From NCBI RefSeq assembly GCF_004000745.1, contig NZ_BILV01000013.1:43773-107772 (forward strand): DNA of 64,000 bases, written 5' to 3'. Position 1 is the stretch's first letter, and each line of letters starts with the position of its first letter. The position numbers were made by a program, and so were the translations under genes. Under the pieces are notes generated by a model. It was not told where the DNA came from. It did no database searches and saw nothing but the letters and a program-made list of their open reading frames with translations. Shown here in pieces: positions 60,950-64,000 of this stretch. Source of the DNA: Paenibacillus barengoltzii NBRC 101215. Its GTDB lineage: Bacteria > Bacillota > Bacilli > Paenibacillales > Paenibacillaceae.

Positions 60950-62026
60950 ATGACGTTTTTTAAGGAACTGTTTCAAATGGCGGGATTCCGCAGGGTGCTT
61001 GCCCTGCTGTTTGTCGTCCTCGTCTTGTATTTCGCCCGCAGTATGCTGAATATGCTGCTCATTACGTTTATTTTGACGTATTTAACCAATCGGCTGCACA
61101 ACTTCATCAGCCGGAACGTAGCTAAGGTGATTCGCATCAATCGAACCATCACCGTGCTGTTTATTTACGTCTTGCTCATTTCCTTGCTTGGTTCGGCCGT
61201 CTACTATTATATGCCGGTGCTGCTTACCGAGCTGACCGACTTGGTCAACCAGGTGATCTCGTTCTACTCGAATCCACCGATGTTACCGGATAACCCGATC
61301 TTGAATTACATCGTGGAATATTTGAAAGATATCGATCTATCGGCATATATTAACAACGGGTTTACCTTCTTGCTCAGCACGTTAACCGATATCGGCGAAT
61401 GGAGCTTAAATCTGTTCATCGCGATCGTGCTCAGCTTGTTCTTCCTGCTGGAGAAAGAGAAGGTGACGAACTTTACCGTCCAGTTTCGAGAAAGCAAAAT
61501 CGGGGGATTGTTCAAGGAACTGGAGTACTTCGGACGTAAATTCGTTCAGTCCTTCGGTAAAGTGATTGAAGTTCAATTTCTGATTGCAACGGTAAATGCA
61601 GTGTTATCGACGATTTTCCTATGGATTCTAGGGTTTCCGAATTTGATCGCTCTAGCGATAATGATCTTCTTGCTCGGGCTCGTTCCGGTCATGGGGGTTA
61701 TCATTTCGCTGATTCCATTGTGTGCGATTGCTTTTAAAATTGGCGGATTGATCAAAATCGTTTATGTCCTGATCATGATTGCACTGGTTCATGCCGTTGA
61801 AACCTACTTCCTAAACCCGAAATTTATGTCCAATAAAACGCACTTGCCGATCTTTTTCACCTTCCTCATTCTGCTGGTTTCCGAGCATTTCCTGGGGGTC
61901 TGGGGACTGATCGTCGGTGTACCGATCTTCATCTTCCTGCTGGACATCGTTGAGGTTCCCGTAGGGGGGGGTCCGCATCAAACAACGGAAGCTGCAGTGG
62001 ATACAGGATCGTCGGAAGAGAAATAA
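60950..62026 (+). CDS. AI-2E family transporter
   Basis: A 358-residue membrane protein with about eight helices, the AI-2E/PerM-like family: VLYFARSMLNMLLITFILTYLTNRL in the first helix region and the conserved PVMGVIISLIPLCAIA later. Family members are putative exporters, some linked to Na+/H+ or signal release; no specific substrate. Start after GAAGGGG. Terminator at 62043. Confidence 0.87.
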   Translation: MTFFKELFQMAGFRRVLALLFVVLVLYFARSMLNMLLITFILTYLTNRLHNFISRNVAKVIRINRTITVLFIYVLLISLLGSAVYYYMPVLLTELTDLVNQVISFYSNPPMLPDNPILNYIVEYLKDIDLSAYINNGFTFLLSTLTDIGEWSLNLFIAIVLSLFFLLEKEKVTNFTVQFRESKIGGLFKELEYFGRKFVQSFGKVIEVQFLIATVNAVLSTIFLWILGFPNLIALAIMIFLLGLVPVMGVIISLIPLCAIAFKIGGLIKIVYVLIMIALVHAVETYFLNPKFMSNKTHLPIFFTFLILLVSEHFLGVWGLIVGVPIFIFLLDIVEVPVGGGPHQTTEAAVDTGSSEEK

Positions 62027-62042
62027 TTCATTCGATAAATGC

Positions 62043-62084
62043 AAAACCGCTGAACGAGCCTTTTTGGCCGCCCAGCGGTTTTTT
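62043..62084. terminator. Terminator between AI-2E and His-rich genes
   Basis: Stem AAAACCGCTG / CAGCGGTTTT with a 20-base loop and TTTTTT, between convergent genes. Confidence 0.83.
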
Positions 62085-62108
62085 CACGGTTGTCCGTGGT
62101 GTTCGCCA

Positions 62109-62651
62109 TCAGTGATACATATGGGTCCAGTTGACCTTGTTATTTTGGTAATCCGCTGCTGGCTGTCCCGGGATCCGGTCCTTCCAGTTGCGGTTGATGA
62201 TTTTCTTCAGCTTGTCCGGAAGTTTGGACTTCATTTTGTCCGCTTTTTCCTGATCGATTTTGCCTTCAGCCAGCGCTTTGTCGATATTTTTGTTCGCGGA
62301 GTCGGTCAGCTTCTTCAGATACTCCTCTTCGCTCCAGCCTTTTTCAGCCTGCACGACCTGAAGCAATGTTTTGCCTTGCTTCAGTTGGTCGACCAGAGCT
62401 TTGGGCTCCATACCCAGCATTTCGGCGGTATCTTTGACGATGTGCCCGCCGCGGAAATGGCCGTGGGGATGATGCTTATGCGGCTTGCTTTCCGTCTGCG
62501 ACGGACTTGGGCTCACCTGCGGTGTTTGATCCGCCGGAGCTCCGGTTTCCGCATACGCGGTTCCTGCCGCAGCAGCCGAACCGGCAGCCAGCAGGAGTGC
62601 AAGGGTCAATTTGCCAGCTATCGGTTTCAAGTTCTCCATAAACATGGACAT
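62109..62651 (-). CDS. Secreted His-rich protein of unknown function
   Basis: A 180-residue exported protein with a signal peptide (~1-35, ends AGTAYAET). A His-rich linker (KPHKHHPHGHFRGGH) could bind metal ions. Then LGMEPKALVDQLKQGKTLLQV, a repeat-like helical domain, and a tail WTHMYH. I do not recognise a family; a link to metal binding is only suggested by the His content. AGAGGTG precedes the ATG. Confidence 0.7.
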   Translation of the reverse strand: MSMFMENLKPIAGKLTLALLLAAGSAAAAGTAYAETGAPADQTPQVSPSPSQTESKPHKHHPHGHFRGGHIVKDTAEMLGMEPKALVDQLKQGKTLLQVVQAEKGWSEEEYLKKLTDSANKNIDKALAEGKIDQEKADKMKSKLPDKLKKIINRNWKDRIPGQPAADYQNNKVNWTHMYH

Positions 62652-62798
62652 TTTTCACCTCTTCGTATAGAATTATTTGGTCCTTGCCTTTATCAGTTTT
62701 GACCAAAAACAGGCAGGATATCTGAGTTGAACCTTAATATTAGTTAAAATTTTGCTTAAAATAATTGGAATGTGCTGGGGGACGTAGGGGGAATGGAA

Positions 62799-63821
62799 GT
62801 GACATTTGGCGCGAGAATGCTAAAGACGGGGGTTGCGGTAACACTGGCTTTATATGCCGGTACCTTACTGGGCTTATCTTCGCCGGTAATTGCAGCGATC
62901 GCTGCGATTTTTGCCATGCAACCAACCATTTATCGTTCCTGGCGTTACTTGATCGATCAGCTGCAGACGAATACGCTGGGGGCTGTGTTAGCGATGCTGG
63001 GCGGCATGGTCTTCTCGAATGAACCCATCGCCGTAGGTTTGGTTTGCATTATAGTGATCATGATTTGTCTGCAGCTGAAAATGGGGGATACGATCGGTAT
63101 TACACTGGTTACGGTCGTGTCCGTAATGGAAGCGTCGGGCCAATGGGAATTTGCGTTAAACCGTTTTTTGCTTAGCTTAATTGGTATTTTTTCAGCGTTT
63201 ATCATTAACATCGTCTTGTTCCCGCCTAAGCCGAAGGTACAGTTCGAGCAACAGATTCGGCAGACGTTTGATCAGCTGTCGTTGCTGCTAAGAACGGCGA
63301 TCTCCGATGAGATTAAAGAAGCAGTATTCCGGTCTGATAAGCGTAAACTTGAGGATACGATCACTCAATTAGCGGATAAGTATAAGCTGATGGAAGAAGA
63401 TCAGAAGAAAATCAAAGCACCGAAATTTAGCGATCATCGTCAGCTGGTCGTGTATAAGCAAATGCTGCGCACGCTTCGTCAAGGAGTTGAGGTGCTGAAT
63501 GCGGTGGAGCAGCATTATTTCCAGGCCGCCCGTACGCCGGAATTAAATCAGGAATTCGACGAGCATTTGGAGAAGCTTACGAAGTTCCACGAACATGTTA
63601 TGCTGAAGTTTGATGACAAGCTGAAGCCAAGCTATAGCGAATCGATGCAATTTGAAACGGAAAACGACGAATTTCTGCGGCGGATGCTGGATCAATATGC
63701 GACTGAGCGAACCGGTGTGTTGCGTTTATCTATCGTATCAGCTGAAATGTACGAATACGGTCACCAATTGGAGCGGCTTAACCGGTTGGCAGATCACTCC
63801 ACTGCAGCGACCGACGAGTAG
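62799..63821 (+). CDS. Aromatic-acid-exporter (ArAE_1)-like membrane protein
   Basis: A 340-residue protein with four to five N-terminal helices (~10-140: VAVTLALYAGTLLGLSSPVIAAIAAIFAMQPTIYRSW, the ArAE/FUSC-like signature) and a long helical C-terminal part with coiled-coil character (RKLEDTITQLADKYKLMEED). The GTG at 62799 is chosen because AGGGGG is 7 bases upstream; the ATG at 62793 is too close. Family members export aromatic acids; here only an efflux role can be proposed. Ends at the terminator at 63834. Confidence 0.82.
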   Translation: MTFGARMLKTGVAVTLALYAGTLLGLSSPVIAAIAAIFAMQPTIYRSWRYLIDQLQTNTLGAVLAMLGGMVFSNEPIAVGLVCIIVIMICLQLKMGDTIGITLVTVVSVMEASGQWEFALNRFLLSLIGIFSAFIINIVLFPPKPKVQFEQQIRQTFDQLSLLLRTAISDEIKEAVFRSDKRKLEDTITQLADKYKLMEEDQKKIKAPKFSDHRQLVVYKQMLRTLRQGVEVLNAVEQHYFQAARTPELNQEFDEHLEKLTKFHEHVMLKFDDKLKPSYSESMQFETENDEFLRRMLDQYATERTGVLRLSIVSAEMYEYGHQLERLNRLADHSTAATDE

Positions 63822-63833
63822 CGGAGAAATCAA

Positions 63834-63862
63834 AAAGTCCTGCCCTCAAGGCAGGACTTTCA
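63834..63862. terminator. Bidirectional terminator at the right end
   Basis: Stem AAAGTCCTGCC / GGCAGGACTTT with a short loop, T/A runs on both sides. It ends the ArAE-like gene and could also end a minus-strand transcript from 63968. Confidence 0.86.
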
Positions 63863-63957
63863 TGTCATTCATCATGTAAACATAGATTGATAAGTAAAGT
63901 TTAACTTGGTACAATAAAAGATAGTCCATCAATCTATTTGTGATCAGATTTCATCCA
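63835..63957 (-). ncRNA. Candidate short transcript (about 120 nt) between promoter and terminator
   Basis: A strong minus-strand promoter, TTGACA (63991-63986), 17-base spacer, TAAGAT (63968-63963), would start a transcript near 63957 that meets the terminator at 63862-63834 after ~95-120 bases. A 27-codon frame (MDYLLLYQVKLYLSIYVY...) lies inside and ends in the stem, but has no ribosome binding site. Possible small RNA or leader peptide; not similar to any RNA family I know. Confidence 0.45.
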
Positions 63958-63962
63958 AATCA

Positions 63963-63991
63963 ATCTTATCATAATTTTTATCATTTGTCAA
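63963..63991 (-). promoter_or_regulatory. Sigma-A promoter facing left
   Basis: TTGACA (63991-63986), 17-base spacer, TAAGAT (63968-63963), near-consensus on the minus strand. No gene follows before the terminator at 63862. Confidence 0.66.
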
Positions 63992-64000
63992 GATATCGCG

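Noticed and set aside
1..64000. Mobile elements, prophage, tRNA or rRNA genes
   Set aside because: No transposase, integrase, phage structural gene, terminal inverted repeat pair with target duplication, cloverleaf or rRNA segment was found on either strand.

Overview
The window looks like chromosome of a Paenibacillus-type member of the Bacillales. Signs are strong AGGAGG ribosome binding sites, many TTG/GTG starts, sigma-A promoters, cre-, Fur- and LacI-type operators, copper-amine-oxidase 'stalk' proteins, a large GH3/GH16/GH36/GH94 sugar toolkit, and many single-gene GNAT, Nudix and MFS loci. No rRNA, tRNA, CRISPR array, prophage or intact insertion sequence was seen.

Layout. 1-4.3 kb: the end of a three-gene TerB / BrxD-like ATPase / DEVH-helicase operon matching the Shango anti-phage architecture, with its first gene cut by the window edge. 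4.3-6 kb: a nucleotidyltransferase remnant, a pentapeptide protein and a PH-domain protein. 6-7.4 kb: a secreted GH16 glucanase behind a cre-like operator. 7.5-28.2 kb: small mostly independent genes (six GNATs, three Nudix, RDD, alpha/beta hydrolase, DinB, cupin, YjjG, AraC, APC permease), interrupted by a response regulator/kinase pair followed by a beta-propeller lipoprotein and a stalk-domain protein. Two further deletion scars lie here: a collapsed LysR/permease pair and a probable amj remnant. 28-34.5 kb: a domain-swapped GH3, a Fur-type regulated siderophore-binding lipoprotein, and an XRE regulator divergent from fabF. 34.6-43.6 kb: a DUF4349 lipoprotein, a VanZ-RDD fusion, a kinase/regulator pair divergent from a multicopper oxidase, and a LysR gene divergent from an MFS exporter. 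43.7-54.6 kb: GH36 alpha-galactosidase, an ECF41 sigma factor with its carboxymuconolactone-decarboxylase partner, a chemoreceptor, a marR-emrB pair, and a GH94 cellobiose phosphorylase with a LacI repressor sharing the same palindromic operator. 54.7-64 kb: a J-like membrane protein, NlpC/P60 lipoprotein, MFS, aldose epimerase, LytTR protein, lactonase, AI-2E transporter, His-rich secreted protein and an aromatic-acid-exporter-like protein. A promoter-terminator pair at the right end could make a short RNA.

The genes cooperate mainly in small local circuits: glucan and oligosaccharide degradation (GH16, GH3, GH36, GH94/LacI, epimerase, lactonase), envelope sensing (two two-component systems), and efflux (marR-emrB, LysR-MFS). 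The points most worth following are the Shango-like operon, the three internal-deletion scars, the 180-bp four-armed inverted-repeat element with 11-bp response-regulator-type repeats next to it, and the short transcription unit at the right edge. All assignments come from reading the sequence; no database search was run.
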